DNA of 64,000 nt from contig JADJQR010000011.1 in the NCBI GenBank assembly GCA_016712675.1, positions 124,001 through 188,000 on the forward strand, written 5' to 3'. A model generated the notes under the pieces. The model was given only the letters and a program-made list of their open reading frames with translations, ran no database searches and had not been told where the DNA came from. The stretch's first letter is position 1. Each line of letters begins with the position of its first letter. Source of the stretch: a bacterium (GTDB lineage: Bacteria > Krumholzibacteriota > Krumholzibacteriia > LZORAL124-64-63). The position numbers were made by a program, and so were the translations under genes. This document shows, in pieces, positions 49,261 to 56,938 of this stretch.

Positions 49261-49286
49261 AACCGTGACATGGGTCACGGTTTTAG
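49261..49286 (+). terminator. Hairpin terminator after the ProQ/FinO gene
   Basis: AACCGTGAC-ATGG-GTCACGGTT followed by TTT, 6 bp past the stop. The 9-bp stem is perfect. It lies 4 bp before the ParB start, so it may double as a ParB-operon operator. Confidence 0.6.
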
Positions 49287-49289
49287 CCG

Positions 49290-50102
49290 ATGCGGGAAGA
49301 AATCGAGTTGGAGCGTCTCCGGATAAGCCCTTTTTGGCCGATCGCGCGGCCTTTACCTTGGCCGACGGCGGGCCAGCTGGCGCGCGCCCAGGAAACGGGC
49401 CTGATCGAGCCGGTGACCGCGCGTCCCCTTGCGGGCGCATCGGCGGTCGATCACGAAATTCTCGCGGGACTCAAAAACTGGTTGCTCGCCCAGCGACTGG
49501 GCGCGAGAACCGTGCCGGTCCTGATCCGCGACGTCACCGACACCGTAGCCCGATCTTGGGTCGAGGCCGACGCGGGCGATCCGAAACGCGATCCGATCGC
49601 TATCGCCCGCGCGATCGGAGAGCGGGTCGAGCGAGGGGCGAGCGTGGCGGCCGCCGGGCGGGAATTCGGGCTGAGCCGCACGGACGCCGCCCACCGGTTG
49701 CGCCTGTTGCGGTTGGCGCCGGACGTTATGGAGCGAGTCGCCTCGGGGGAGCTCGCGCCGGGGACGGCGCGGGCGCTGGTGGGGTTGACTGGCATCGAAC
49801 AGCGGGCGCTGGCCGCCCGAATCGTTCGCGAAAAATTGACCTCGCGCCAGGCCGAAGTCCTGGCGAAACGGCTGAAAAGCGTCTCTACCGCGCCGGACGC
49901 GCCGTTGGAAGACCCCGTTGCCGCCCCCGCGCCCAAAGACCCCGATCAGGTCCGACTGGAGCGCCAGCTCACCGATTTGTTGGGGACGGGCGTCACCCTG
50001 CGCTACCCGTCGGCGGGCGCTGGCCAGCTCGTGATCGAATTTGCCGATCTGGACATCCTCGACGGCGTGCTGGAACGGCTGGGCTGGGTCGACGTCGGGT
50101 AG
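49290..50102 (+). CDS. ParB-family partition protein
   Basis: 270 aa. ParB-N-like start (LERLRISPFWPIARPLPWPT), then the HTH region RVERGASVAAAGREFGLSRT and DAAHRLRLLRLAPDVMERVA, and the ParB word LTSRQAEVLAKRLK. The usual GERR box is not clear, so the CTP pocket may be altered. C-terminal dimer-like part with LVIEFADLDILDGVLERLG. No ParA directly follows; a ParF-like ATPase starts 286 bp downstream. Alternative: a ParB-like transcription regulator. Confidence 0.65.
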   Translation: MREEIELERLRISPFWPIARPLPWPTAGQLARAQETGLIEPVTARPLAGASAVDHEILAGLKNWLLAQRLGARTVPVLIRDVTDTVARSWVEADAGDPKRDPIAIARAIGERVERGASVAAAGREFGLSRTDAAHRLRLLRLAPDVMERVASGELAPGTARALVGLTGIEQRALAARIVREKLTSRQAEVLAKRLKSVSTAPDAPLEDPVAAPAPKDPDQVRLERQLTDLLGTGVTLRYPSAGAGQLVIEFADLDILDGVLERLGWVDVG

Positions 50103-50174
50103 GCGCGAGGCCACGAGTTTTCTGGCGCGTTCCTTTTTCGGGATCGTTTCGGCAAAACGGTGCCTCGATAGCGT

Positions 50175-50396
50175 TATGGCGTCATAGCGTCATGGCGGCG
50201 CACGGTCGTGTCGGCCGCCTTCGACGCCCGTCCGTCGGGCGCGAAGCGCGCGGGATACCGCAATTGTCCGAGCGGCCGTCCGCTTTAGCAGACGGAGCGG
50301 TCACGTCCGCGCGCTTCGACCCGCCGGCCGTTGCAGCGTACGCGAGATGGCCCTTTACAACTTCATGGAGTCATGCTTTCATGACGCCATGAAATC
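50175..50396. repeat. Partition-site-like ATGACGCCAT repeats
   Basis: Clusters of ATGGCGTCAT and its reverse ATGACGCCAT: 50175-50197 (two overlapping), 50361-50396 (with TTCATG and TCATGCTTTCATG variants running up to the ParA ATG). More copies lie inside parA (50607-50626) and at 52855-52891. The placement before a ParF/ParG-like pair matches a centromere/operator. Confidence 0.6.
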
Positions 50397-51006
50397 ACTC
50401 GCCTTGCTGAGCCAAAAAGGCGGCAGCGGAAAAACGACGCTTGCCGTTCACCTCGCCGTGGCCGCCGCCGACGAGGGCGAGCGCGTCGTCATCGTCGACA
50501 CCGACCCGCAACAGAGCGCGACCGTCTGGGGCCAAGCGCGGGCGGCGGCAACCCCGGTGGTGGCGACCGCCCCGGCGGGCGACCTGGATCGGGTTCTGGC
50601 GGCAGCGCGCCATGACGCCATGACGCTGTGCATCGTCGACACGGCGCCCCACGCGGCCCCGGACGCGGCGCGGGTGGCGCGCGCGGCGGATCTGGTGCTC
50701 GTCCCGTGCCGGCCGACCGCGTTCGACATCGCCTCCGCCGGCAACGCCTTGGACATCGTGCGAGCGGCGAACGCCAAAGCGGTTTTCGTGCAGTCGGCTT
50801 GCCCTTTCCGAGCGCCCGAAACGGCGGAGTCGCGTCCCGTGCTCGAAGCGTTCGGGTTGCCGGTGGCTCCGGGCACCATCACCGACCGGCGCGCGTTCGC
50901 GCGGGCGGTGGCGTCCGGGCGCGCGGTGACCGAATTCGAGCCGGACGGCAAAGCCGCCGACGAAATACGCCAGTTGTGGCGTTGGCTGCGGGAGTATCTC
51001 GCTTGA
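50389..51006 (+). CDS. ParF-like (type Ib) partition ATPase
   Basis: 205 aa, ATG 50389. Deviant Walker A QKGGSGKTTLAVHLA (K10...K15), then VIVDTDPQQSATVWG and CIVDTAPHAAPDAA, with VLVPCRPTAFD. No N-terminal HTH, so it is of the small ParF/type Ib class (ParF is about the same length). It moves plasmid copies apart with the RHH protein encoded next. The upstream and internal ATGACGCCAT repeats are the likely centromere. Confidence 0.85.
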   Translation: MKSLALLSQKGGSGKTTLAVHLAVAAADEGERVVIVDTDPQQSATVWGQARAAATPVVATAPAGDLDRVLAAARHDAMTLCIVDTAPHAAPDAARVARAADLVLVPCRPTAFDIASAGNALDIVRAANAKAVFVQSACPFRAPETAESRPVLEAFGLPVAPGTITDRRAFARAVASGRAVTEFEPDGKAADEIRQLWRWLREYLA

Positions 51007-51266
51007 AAAAAACGGCTCCGACAGGGCTCGCGGCGTTCACCCGCAAGCCGCCACCGCCAAGCGCGGCCGCCCCTCCCGAAGAAAGCGTCACCGGCAAACG
51101 CACCCGGGGCAAAAACGATGTGGTCGCGCTCACCGTCCGACTGCGGCGGGCGGATTGGGAGCGCTTGCACCAGTTTGCCGTGACGGAGGGAGTGAGCCTG
51201 CAACAGCTCGCCCACGACGGTTTCTCGCGGCTGCTGGTGGAGAAGGGGTTGCCCGGCTTAAACTGA
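51003..51266 (+). CDS. ParG-like ribbon-helix-helix partition protein
   Basis: 87 aa from TTG 51003, overlapping the ParF-like stop, with GGGAG upstream. The N-terminal 35 residues are basic and disordered, as in ParG. The C-terminal half is ribbon-helix-helix: strand VVALTVRL, helix ADWERLHQFAVTEG, helix SLQQLAHDGFSRLLVEKG. It should bind the ATGACGCCAT repeats and stimulate the ATPase. Its small size and place agree with a parFG-type operon. Confidence 0.72.
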   Translation: MKKTAPTGLAAFTRKPPPPSAAAPPEESVTGKRTRGKNDVVALTVRLRRADWERLHQFAVTEGVSLQQLAHDGFSRLLVEKGLPGLN

Positions 51267-51437
51267 TCCGGAACTATTTACTTTCATGCACAAGCACTCC
51301 GAGCCGTTTTATCAAGATTCTTCGCGAGAGACCCCGGCCTTCGGGCTAGGGAGGGATAGCGAACCGTCCGAAGGACGGTCAATAATTAATCCAAACAACA
51401 AGATGCGATGAATTACAGATTTTGATATCATCTGTAA

Positions 51438-52577
51438 ATGCCGCAAAAGGCTTACCGTTACCGCTTCTACCCCACGCCGGATCAGGCCGTGAACCTGAAC
51501 CGGACGTTCGGCTGTGTGCGGTATATCTACAATCGTTCCCTGCGCCATCGGCAGGATGCGTGGTATCAAAGGCAAGAAAGCGTCTCCTATCTGCAAAATT
51601 CGGCGCTGTTGACCGCGTGGAAAAAAGAGCCGGAACGACTCTGGCTCAACGAGGTGTCCAGCGTGCCGTTGCAGCAGACGTTGCGCCACTTGCAGGCGGC
51701 ATACCGCCACTTCTTCCAAGGTCGGGCGAAATATCCGACCTTCAAGAAGAAAGATGGGCACCAGTCGGCGGAATACACCGCGTCCGCTTTCAAGTGGGAC
51801 GGCGCATCGCTCAAATTGGCGAAACAGGCCGAACCGCTGGCGATCCGCTGGTCCAGGCCCTTTAAAGGGCATCCGACCACGGTTACGGTCTCGCGCGACC
51901 CGTCCGGACGATATTTCGTGGCCCTGCTGATCGATGAAACCGTCGCGCTGTTGCCGGTGGTGAATGCGGTTGTGGGAATCGACGCGGGCATCAAGGATGT
52001 CGTGGTGACATCGGAAGGCGTGGCCTCTGGCAACCCGCGCCACACGGCCAAACACGCGGCGCGGTTGGCGAAGTACCAACGGCGGTTGGCCCGCAAGCAG
52101 AAAGGCTCCAATAACCGGCGCAAGGCAAAACGCAAAGTCGCCCGCGTCCATGTCAAGATCGCCGAGTGCCGCAAAGACTTCACCCACAAATTGACCACCG
52201 CGCTGATCCGCGAAAACCAAGTGATCTGCGTGGAGAATCTGGCGGTCAAGAACATGGTCAAGAACCCCACCTTAGCGAAAGCGATCGGCGACGCGAATTG
52301 GGGCGAACTCGTCCGGCAACTGGCATACAAAGCCGCGTGGTATGGGAGAACCGTGGTCGCTATCGACCGCTGGTTCCCATCCAGTAAACGCTGTTCCAGT
52401 TGTGGATATACCTTGCCCAAGCTGGACTTGGCGACGCGGCAATGGACATGCCCTGAGTGCAAGACGACGCACGACCGCGACGTGAATGCGGCACACAATA
52501 TCAAAGCCGCCGGGCTGGCGGTGTTAGCCTGTGGAGAGATCGTAAATCCTGTGTCTGCGAAAGCGGCCATCGGTTGA
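51438..52577 (+). CDS. tnpB: TnpB RNA-guided nuclease (IS605-type)
   Basis: 379 aa. Opens KAYRYRFYPTPDQAVNLNRT. RuvC residues D182 (VGIDAGIKD), E266 (ICVENLAVKNM) and D348 (HDRDVNAAHN); zinc finger C319-x2-C322...C338-x2-C341. All are present. It is only a distant relative of the IS607 TnpB in this window. The guide RNA should come from the 3' part of the gene to the right hairpin, with the guide in the flank beyond ~52650. Likely active. Confidence 0.92.
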   Translation: MPQKAYRYRFYPTPDQAVNLNRTFGCVRYIYNRSLRHRQDAWYQRQESVSYLQNSALLTAWKKEPERLWLNEVSSVPLQQTLRHLQAAYRHFFQGRAKYPTFKKKDGHQSAEYTASAFKWDGASLKLAKQAEPLAIRWSRPFKGHPTTVTVSRDPSGRYFVALLIDETVALLPVVNAVVGIDAGIKDVVVTSEGVASGNPRHTAKHAARLAKYQRRLARKQKGSNNRRKAKRKVARVHVKIAECRKDFTHKLTTALIRENQVICVENLAVKNMVKNPTLAKAIGDANWGELVRQLAYKAAWYGRTVVAIDRWFPSSKRCSSCGYTLPKLDLATRQWTCPECKTTHDRDVNAAHNIKAAGLAVLACGEIVNPVSAKAAIG

Positions 52578-52649
52578 ACTCGGTGAAACACGAAACCCTG
52601 GGTCGCGAGATTCGGGAATCCCCCGTCTTCAGGCGGGGGAGGAGGTCAA
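52480..52649 (+). ncRNA. Predicted reRNA/omega RNA of the TnpB element
   Basis: In TnpB elements the guide RNA covers the 3' end of the gene and the right end. Here the terminal hairpin CCCCCG-TCTTCAGG-CGGGGG at 52622-52641 is followed by GAGGAGGTCAA; the guide would start right after the element boundary near 52650. Boundaries are inferred. Confidence 0.45.
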
Positions 52650-52808
52650 CAGATCGACCGGGAGCAAACGCCCGGCATAGCGGGTCTCGGTCTTGGGCTG
52701 ACCGTCGTCAAAGGACTTTGCGACGTTCTGAGCGGTGCGGTGGCGGTGGAGAGCGCGCCGGGGCGGGGATCACGGTTTCAGGTCACGCTCCCTTACCGGA
52801 CGGCTTAA
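52650..52808 (+). pseudogene. 3' fragment of a histidine kinase gene
   Basis: An open frame without a start reads GIAGLGLGLTVVKGLCDVLS and then a VESAPGRGSRFQVTLPY segment before TAA 52808: the G2 box and last strands of a HATPase domain. The rest of the kinase is missing; the TnpB element occupies its 5' side. The frame resembles, but is not identical to, the intact kinase at 41396-43018. Confidence 0.7.
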
Positions 52809-52854
52809 CTCGCGGTCTCAGGCCGGGCGGGCAAAAAATCGTTTCGGCTTAATC

Positions 52855-52891
52855 TGACGCCATGACGCCATAATTGCATGACGTCATGGCT
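52855..52891. repeat. Further partition-site-like repeats
   Basis: TGACGCCATGACGCCAT, then TGCATGACGTCATGGC: the same ATGACGCCAT words as before the ParF-like gene, 1.9 kb downstream of it and on the other side of the TnpB element. Probably once contiguous with the partition region. Confidence 0.55.
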
Positions 52892-52906
52892 TGCCGACCG
52901 CGCCCT

Positions 52907-53197
52907 TCAATGCCGGCGATCCGGGGATGAAGGCGGGGCGACCGCCCCTTCCACCGCCTCGATCACCGACGCCAGCCGGTAGGCGGCCTCCAGCGCCGCC
53001 GCCTCGCCCGATAGCAGGTAATCGACCAGCGCGCGCAAGACCGTCGGCAGGTGGGTCAGCAACTGGTCCGGCGCAGGATAGGTTTCGCCCGCGCGGCGGC
53101 TCCGGACGAGCGCGATCAGCCGGTCGGCGGTGAGGTCATCCGGATCGAGATCCGCGAGATTAGGCTCGCGAGGTTCTGGGTAAGTTCGTTCGGTCAT
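52907..53197 (-). CDS. Hypothetical protein divergent from the PRTRC cassette
   Basis: 96 aa from ATG 53197. N-terminal acidic part with NLADLDPDDLTADRLIALVR, then helices (LLTHLPTVLRALVDYLL and AAYRLASVIEAVEGAV). No family recognised. It faces away from the PRTRC ParB gene, so 53198-53418 is a shared promoter region. A regulator or accessory factor of the cassette is possible. Confidence 0.55.
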   Translation of the reverse strand: MTERTYPEPREPNLADLDPDDLTADRLIALVRSRRAGETYPAPDQLLTHLPTVLRALVDYLLSGEAAALEAAYRLASVIEAVEGAVAPPSSPDRRH

Positions 53198-53361
53198 CGG
53201 TGTCCAGCTCGCGGCGCGGGGAGTTGTGGGAGGCGGCAAACGGCACAGCGCGCCGGATGCCGGCGCCAAGCCCATCGGACTGCGGCAAGCCACCAGCATA
53301 ATCGTTCGCGGCAACTCGGGAAAACTCATTTCAGAAGCGACCCGCACCTCGGCTTTGGCTT

Positions 53362-53389
53362 GCCCCGACCGTCTCCGGTGCGATGCTGG
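53362..53389 (+). promoter_or_regulatory. PRTRC promoter (TTGCC-N16-GAYRCT type), copy 2
   Basis: TTGCCC (53362), 16 bp, GATGCT (53384-53389), 30 bp before the PRTRC ParB start. Nearly the same spacer and leader as the copy before the ATPase at 1759. Confidence 0.6.
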
Positions 53390-53418
53390 ACGTGTCACCC
53401 ACCACCGGAGCCGCCCCG

Positions 53419-55218
53419 ATGAACGCACCGCTGCACGCCTTTTCGCCCGCCGCCCCCGCGCTGCCCTTGGCCGTGTCGGACGGGCAACTGCTGCACCTGC
53501 CCCCCGGCTGGATCGAGGTCCAACCGGGCTTTAACCCCCGCACCTTTTTCGAGGGCGACGAGTTCGCCGCGCTGGCGGAGTCGGTGAAGCGGATCGGGGT
53601 TCACCAGGCCCTGTGGGTCCGGCCCCAGGCCGCGTTCGACCCCGCCGCCCCGCGCTTTTGGCTGATCGCGGGCGAGCGGCGGCTGCGGGCCGCCACCGCC
53701 GCCGGGCTGGCCGCCGTGCCGGCGATGGTCCGCCTGGCCGACGAGCGCCAGGCCCTGATCCTGGCCGACCTGGAAAACAACCCCCAGTTCCGGGTCAACC
53801 TCTCCCCGGCGGAGGAAGCCCGCTTCGCGCGGCGCTTCCTCGCCGAGTGCGAGGGCGACCGGGCGGAGGCGGCCACGCTGCTCGGCTGGTCGGCGGCGAA
53901 ACTGGAGGCGCGCCTGCTGCTCTTGCACGCCGCGCCGGCCGTGCTGGACGCCCTGGCCGCGCGCTCGATCAAGCTCGGCCACGCCGAGCTGCTGGCGGGC
54001 CTGCCGGAGAGCACCCAGGCGGGCACCCTGGCCAAGATCGTGGGCGAGGGCATCCCGGTCGCCGCCCTCAAGGAGCGGATCAGAGGCTTCGCGCTGGACT
54101 TGGGCGCGGCGATCTTCGACAAAACCGACTGCGCGGCCTGCCCCCACAACTCCTCGCGGCAGGCGGCGCTGTTCGCCGAGGCGGTCGGGGAGGGCCGCTG
54201 CCAGAACCGGGCCTGCCACGCCGACAAGACCCGCGCGGCGCTCGACGCCCAAAAGGCGGCCCTGCAAACCAAGTACCCGGCGGTGTTCCTGGACACCGAG
54301 CGCTCCCCGGAGAGCCACGCGCCGCTGGGCCGGGCGGGGCCGGGCGGGGTGGGGGAGGCCCAGTTCGCCGCCTGCCAGGGCTGCCGGCACTTCGCGGCCC
54401 GGCTGTCCACCCGGCCGGGCGAGGAAGGGAAAGTGGAGGCCCCGCTGTGCGTCCACCTCCCCTGCCACCGGGAGAAGGTGGCCGCCGCGAACCCCCCGCC
54501 CGCGAAAGGCGCGGCGGCCTCGCGCCCGGACGGCCCCCCGGCGGTTCCGCCGGCCTCGCCGGCCCCGCCGGCCCAGGCCGACGCCAGCCCCAAGAAAGTC
54601 GAGGCGTGGGTGGACGGCTGGCTGCGCCGGCAGGCGGCGGCGGCGGCGGCCCGCGACCCCGACCTGCTGCGGGCGTGGCTGTTGGCCGCCCTCTACCGCG
54701 AGGCCGGCTCGCCCGAGGCGGCGCTGGCCGAGGCGGGGGTCGCGGCGGCGGCGGGCTCCGGGCGGCGCGCCGACCAGATCGCGGCCTTTTACGCCCTCGA
54801 CGCCGAGGGAAAGCAGCGCCTGCTGCTGGCCCTGGTCCAGCACCTCGTGCTCCACCGGGACGCGCGCGACGGGTTCGCCCCCGGCGAAAGCGACACGGTG
54901 CGGGCGGCGCGGGCGTCGCTCGCCGCCGCCGGGGTCGATCTCGCCGCCGCCTTCGTCCCCGACGCCGAGTTTTGGAAAACCCACACCAAGGCGGGCCTTG
55001 AAAGCCTGCTTCGGCGCGCCCGCGCGCCGGGCGGCGAGACTTTCGCCGCGTGGTACGGGCGCACGCATCGCCAGTCGGCGACGGACGACAAGGCGTTCGA
55101 GCGGCTGGTGGGCGGCAAGCGCGACGACCTCGTCGCCGCGCTGGAAACGGCGGCCTTCGACTTTTCGGCCTGGCTGCCGGACGCCATCGCCCGGCGCTTC
55201 GGGCCGCCGGGCGGGTGA
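53419..55218 (+). CDS. PRTRC system ParB-family protein
   Basis: 599 aa, ATG 53419. ParB-N domain ~25-115 with NPRTFF, LAESVKRIGVHQALWVRP and LIAGERRLRAATAAGL (the GERR box of CTP-binding ParB), then an HTH part (DRAEAATLLGWSAAKLEARL). A cysteine-rich middle has CAACPHNSS...CQNRACH and CQGCRH, probably zinc-binding. The C-terminus is a long helical domain. This build matches the ParB of PRTRC cassettes (ParB-related, ThiF-related cassette), found on plasmids and islands with unknown function. Confidence 0.85.
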   Translation: MNAPLHAFSPAAPALPLAVSDGQLLHLPPGWIEVQPGFNPRTFFEGDEFAALAESVKRIGVHQALWVRPQAAFDPAAPRFWLIAGERRLRAATAAGLAAVPAMVRLADERQALILADLENNPQFRVNLSPAEEARFARRFLAECEGDRAEAATLLGWSAAKLEARLLLLHAAPAVLDALAARSIKLGHAELLAGLPESTQAGTLAKIVGEGIPVAALKERIRGFALDLGAAIFDKTDCAACPHNSSRQAALFAEAVGEGRCQNRACHADKTRAALDAQKAALQTKYPAVFLDTERSPESHAPLGRAGPGGVGEAQFAACQGCRHFAARLSTRPGEEGKVEAPLCVHLPCHREKVAAANPPPAKGAAASRPDGPPAVPPASPAPPAQADASPKKVEAWVDGWLRRQAAAAAARDPDLLRAWLLAALYREAGSPEAALAEAGVAAAAGSGRRADQIAAFYALDAEGKQRLLLALVQHLVLHRDARDGFAPGESDTVRAARASLAAAGVDLAAAFVPDAEFWKTHTKAGLESLLRRARAPGGETFAAWYGRTHRQSATDDKAFERLVGGKRDDLVAALETAAFDFSAWLPDAIARRFGPPGG

Positions 55219-55294
55219 GGGTCGCCGGGCGGGGCCGTCCCCGCCCGCGCGCCCGCTGCCGTCGCGGGGACGCCGCGACGGCATGGCGCCCAGA

Positions 55295-55342
55295 CGCCGA
55301 GACGCCACGAAACCGCGACGCCGAGACGCCACGAAACCGCGA
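55295..55342. repeat. Two tandem 24-bp repeats
   Basis: CGCCGAGACGCCACGAAACC plus four more bases, present twice head to tail (55295-55318, 55319-55342), just upstream of the third promoter copy. Possible regulator site. Confidence 0.6.
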
Positions 55343-55362
55343 CGCCGCACCGCCGGGCGCGC

Positions 55363-55390
55363 TTGCCGGATCGGGACGCCGGGCGACACT
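55363..55390 (+). promoter_or_regulatory. PRTRC promoter, copy 3
   Basis: TTGCCG (55363-55368), 16 bp, GACACT (55385-55390), 56 bp before the ATG at 55446. Confidence 0.55.
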
Positions 55391-55445
55391 GCTCTCGAAC
55401 CCGAAGCCTTTCCCACCCCCTCGACCCGCTTCGCCGGAGGCCCCC

Positions 55446-55937
55446 ATGTTCGATTTCACGTCCCCGTCCCTCGACGCTTGGCTCGCCGAGTTTCGGCCCG
55501 TCACCGCGCGCGATTTTCTCAAAACCGGCCCGGACGCGCGCGCGCTGCTGGATTTCGACCTGCGGCTGTGGCGGGGCGCGCGGCCCCGGAACGCCCGAAA
55601 GCACGGGGTCGTCTACTGGTGGCGGTCGCTGCTGGGCGAGCCGGCCCTGGACGCCGAGGGCCGCGAGGGCCACCCCGCCCAGCGGCGGCTGTTCGGCCTG
55701 ATGGCCCTGTGCGCGCGCCACGTCCGCCACCCGGACTGCGCGGGCTGCCCGCTGCGGGCTTGGCAGGGCGCGCCCTGCGGCCGCCAGCCCGACGCGCCGG
55801 ACGCCTGGGAGCGCTGCACCCGCGACCCCCGGCCCATGATCGAAGCGCTGGAAGCCTGCCGCGCGGCGCTGGATCGCCCGACCGCACCCGCCGCGAGGCG
55901 GGCGCGAGGGAAGCGGTCGGGCCGACCGGCGTTTTGA
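55446..55937 (+). CDS. Hypothetical protein inserted in the PRTRC cassette
   Basis: 163 aa, ATG 55446 after GGAGG. Opens MFDFTSPSLDAWLAEF; a Trp/Arg-rich middle (DLRLWRGARPRN, VVYWWRSLLGEP) and four cysteines in a row of motifs (MALCARHVRHPDCAGCPLRA) that could bind a metal. C-terminal basic tail. Not one of the PRTRC A-F proteins I know. It has its own promoter copy between ParB and protein E. Confidence 0.6.
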   Translation: MFDFTSPSLDAWLAEFRPVTARDFLKTGPDARALLDFDLRLWRGARPRNARKHGVVYWWRSLLGEPALDAEGREGHPAQRRLFGLMALCARHVRHPDCAGCPLRAWQGAPCGRQPDAPDAWERCTRDPRPMIEALEACRAALDRPTAPAARRARGKRSGRPAF

Positions 55938-55964
55938 AAGGCCGCCCGCGCCGCGCGGGGGCGC

Positions 55965-55992
55965 TGGCCCCGCGCCGATCCCGTGAGACGCT
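55965..55992 (+). promoter_or_regulatory. PRTRC promoter, copy 4 (weaker)
   Basis: TGGCCC (55965-55970), 16 bp, GACGCT (55987-55992), 40 bp before the protein E start. Confidence 0.45.
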
Positions 55993-56031
55993 GGACTCGA
56001 ACCGTCACCCACCCGCCGACAGGAGACCCCG

Positions 56032-56475
56032 ATGGCGCTATTCACCCTGCTGGCCGACTGCCTCGGCCCCGACGAGAAACTGCATTTCGAGCTGCGCCGA
56101 GACGGCGCGGGCCTGACCGTGCTGGTGCTGCCCCACCTGCGCGCCGGGCCGGAGGCGGGCGACCCGGCGCTCCGGGCGGCCCGCGAGGCGCTGGCCGCCC
56201 CGCTGGTGCTGCGGGGGACGGCGGCCAGCCTGGACGGCGACCTGCCGGGCGCGCTGGCGGGCTACGCCGCCGCGCGCGGGGCGCTCGCCGGGGCGGCGGC
56301 GGACCTGGCGGCGCTGGAGCGGGCGCTGGGCGAGGCGCGAGACGCCGCCGGCGAGAAGCGGGGCCGGCTCGCCCGCGCCGGGGCGGGCGGCGCGGCGGCC
56401 CCGGCGAGCGCCCCGCCGCCGCCGGCCCCGGCGAGCGCCGCCGAACCCGCCGGCAACCCCGACAGCTTGTTTTGA
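56032..56475 (+). CDS. PRTRC system protein E
   Basis: 147 aa, ATG 56032 after AGGAG. The N-terminal ~65 residues are a small alpha/beta domain (LADCLGPDEKLHFELRRDGA, then LTVLVLPHLRAG and APLVLRGTAASLDGD). A helical middle with repeated ALxxAxxDLAALE pattern follows, then a Pro/Ala tail ending NPDSLF. Size, order and the opening 'MALFTxLA' match protein E. Function unknown. Confidence 0.75.
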   Translation: MALFTLLADCLGPDEKLHFELRRDGAGLTVLVLPHLRAGPEAGDPALRAAREALAAPLVLRGTAASLDGDLPGALAGYAAARGALAGAAADLAALERALGEARDAAGEKRGRLARAGAGGAAAPASAPPPPAPASAAEPAGNPDSLF

Positions 56476-56526
56476 CCGAACCGCGACTTTCGACCGGCCG
56501 CACGGCCGCCACCTGGAGCTTCAACC

Positions 56527-56742
56527 ATGACCGACATCGACGTACAACCCCTGGTCCGCCGCTTCAAGATCGGCAGCCTGGAACTGCCCGACCCCGCGCC
56601 CGACCTGCCGCCCGGCGAGGCGGTCAAAGCCTTCGCCGTCACCTACCCCCACTGCGCCAACGCCTTGCTGGGCGAGCCGGAGGTCCGGGACGGGGCGTGG
56701 GTCTACCCGGTGGAGAAGCCGCCGGTCAAGACCAATGGCTGA
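56527..56742 (+). CDS. PRTRC system protein C
   Basis: 71 aa, ATG 56527 after GGAG. It reads RRFKIGSLELPDPAPDLPPG, EAVKAFAVTYPHCANALLGE and ends with VYPVEKPPVKTNG. The 'ExVrxxYa...' beta-grasp-like pattern and ~70-aa size are those of PRTRC protein C, which may be a ubiquitin-like partner of the cassette's ThiF. The ThiF gene itself is not seen here. Confidence 0.8.
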   Translation: MTDIDVQPLVRRFKIGSLELPDPAPDLPPGEAVKAFAVTYPHCANALLGEPEVRDGAWVYPVEKPPVKTNG

Positions 56743-56938
56743 GACCCTGGAACGCCTGCTGGCGTGGGCGCGCGAGGGTCGCGCCCCCGCGCCCGCCGAC
56801 CCGCTCGACCGCCCCCTGACCGTGGAGAGCCGCGCATGTCAGAACCGCCTGTCCGCCCTGCTCGAACCGCCGCCCGCCGCCGCCCGGCGGGTCGGGCGCC
56901 CGCTCGCCGTCCCGCCCCGGCTGCTCCCGCCGCCGTAG
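56735..56938 (+). CDS. Small hypothetical protein between PRTRC C and F
   Basis: 67 aa, overlapping the protein C stop by 8 bp and the protein F start by about 100 bp. First 35 residues (MAETLERLLAWAREGRAPAP) are helical; the rest is Pro/Arg-rich. Either this frame or the N-terminal extension of protein F is spurious in the overlap. Confidence 0.4.
   Translation: MAETLERLLAWAREGRAPAPADPLDRPLTVESRACQNRLSALLEPPPAAARRVGRPLAVPPRLLPPP

Larger units (their letters stand above)
51280..52650 (+). mobile_element. IS200/IS605-type element with tnpB only
   Basis: tnpB flanked by terminal hairpins: ACCGTCC-GAA-GGACGGT at 51363-51379 on the left and CCCCCG...CGGGGG at 52622-52641 on the right. No Y1 transposase gene is present (IS1341-like), so it moves only in trans. 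Outer limits are approximate; on the right it directly joins a truncated kinase frame at 52650. Confidence 0.6.

Noticed and set aside
48409-49440. 343-codon minus frame opposite the second ProQ/FinO gene
   Set aside because: The + strand has the ProQ/FinO domain with a good ribosome site.
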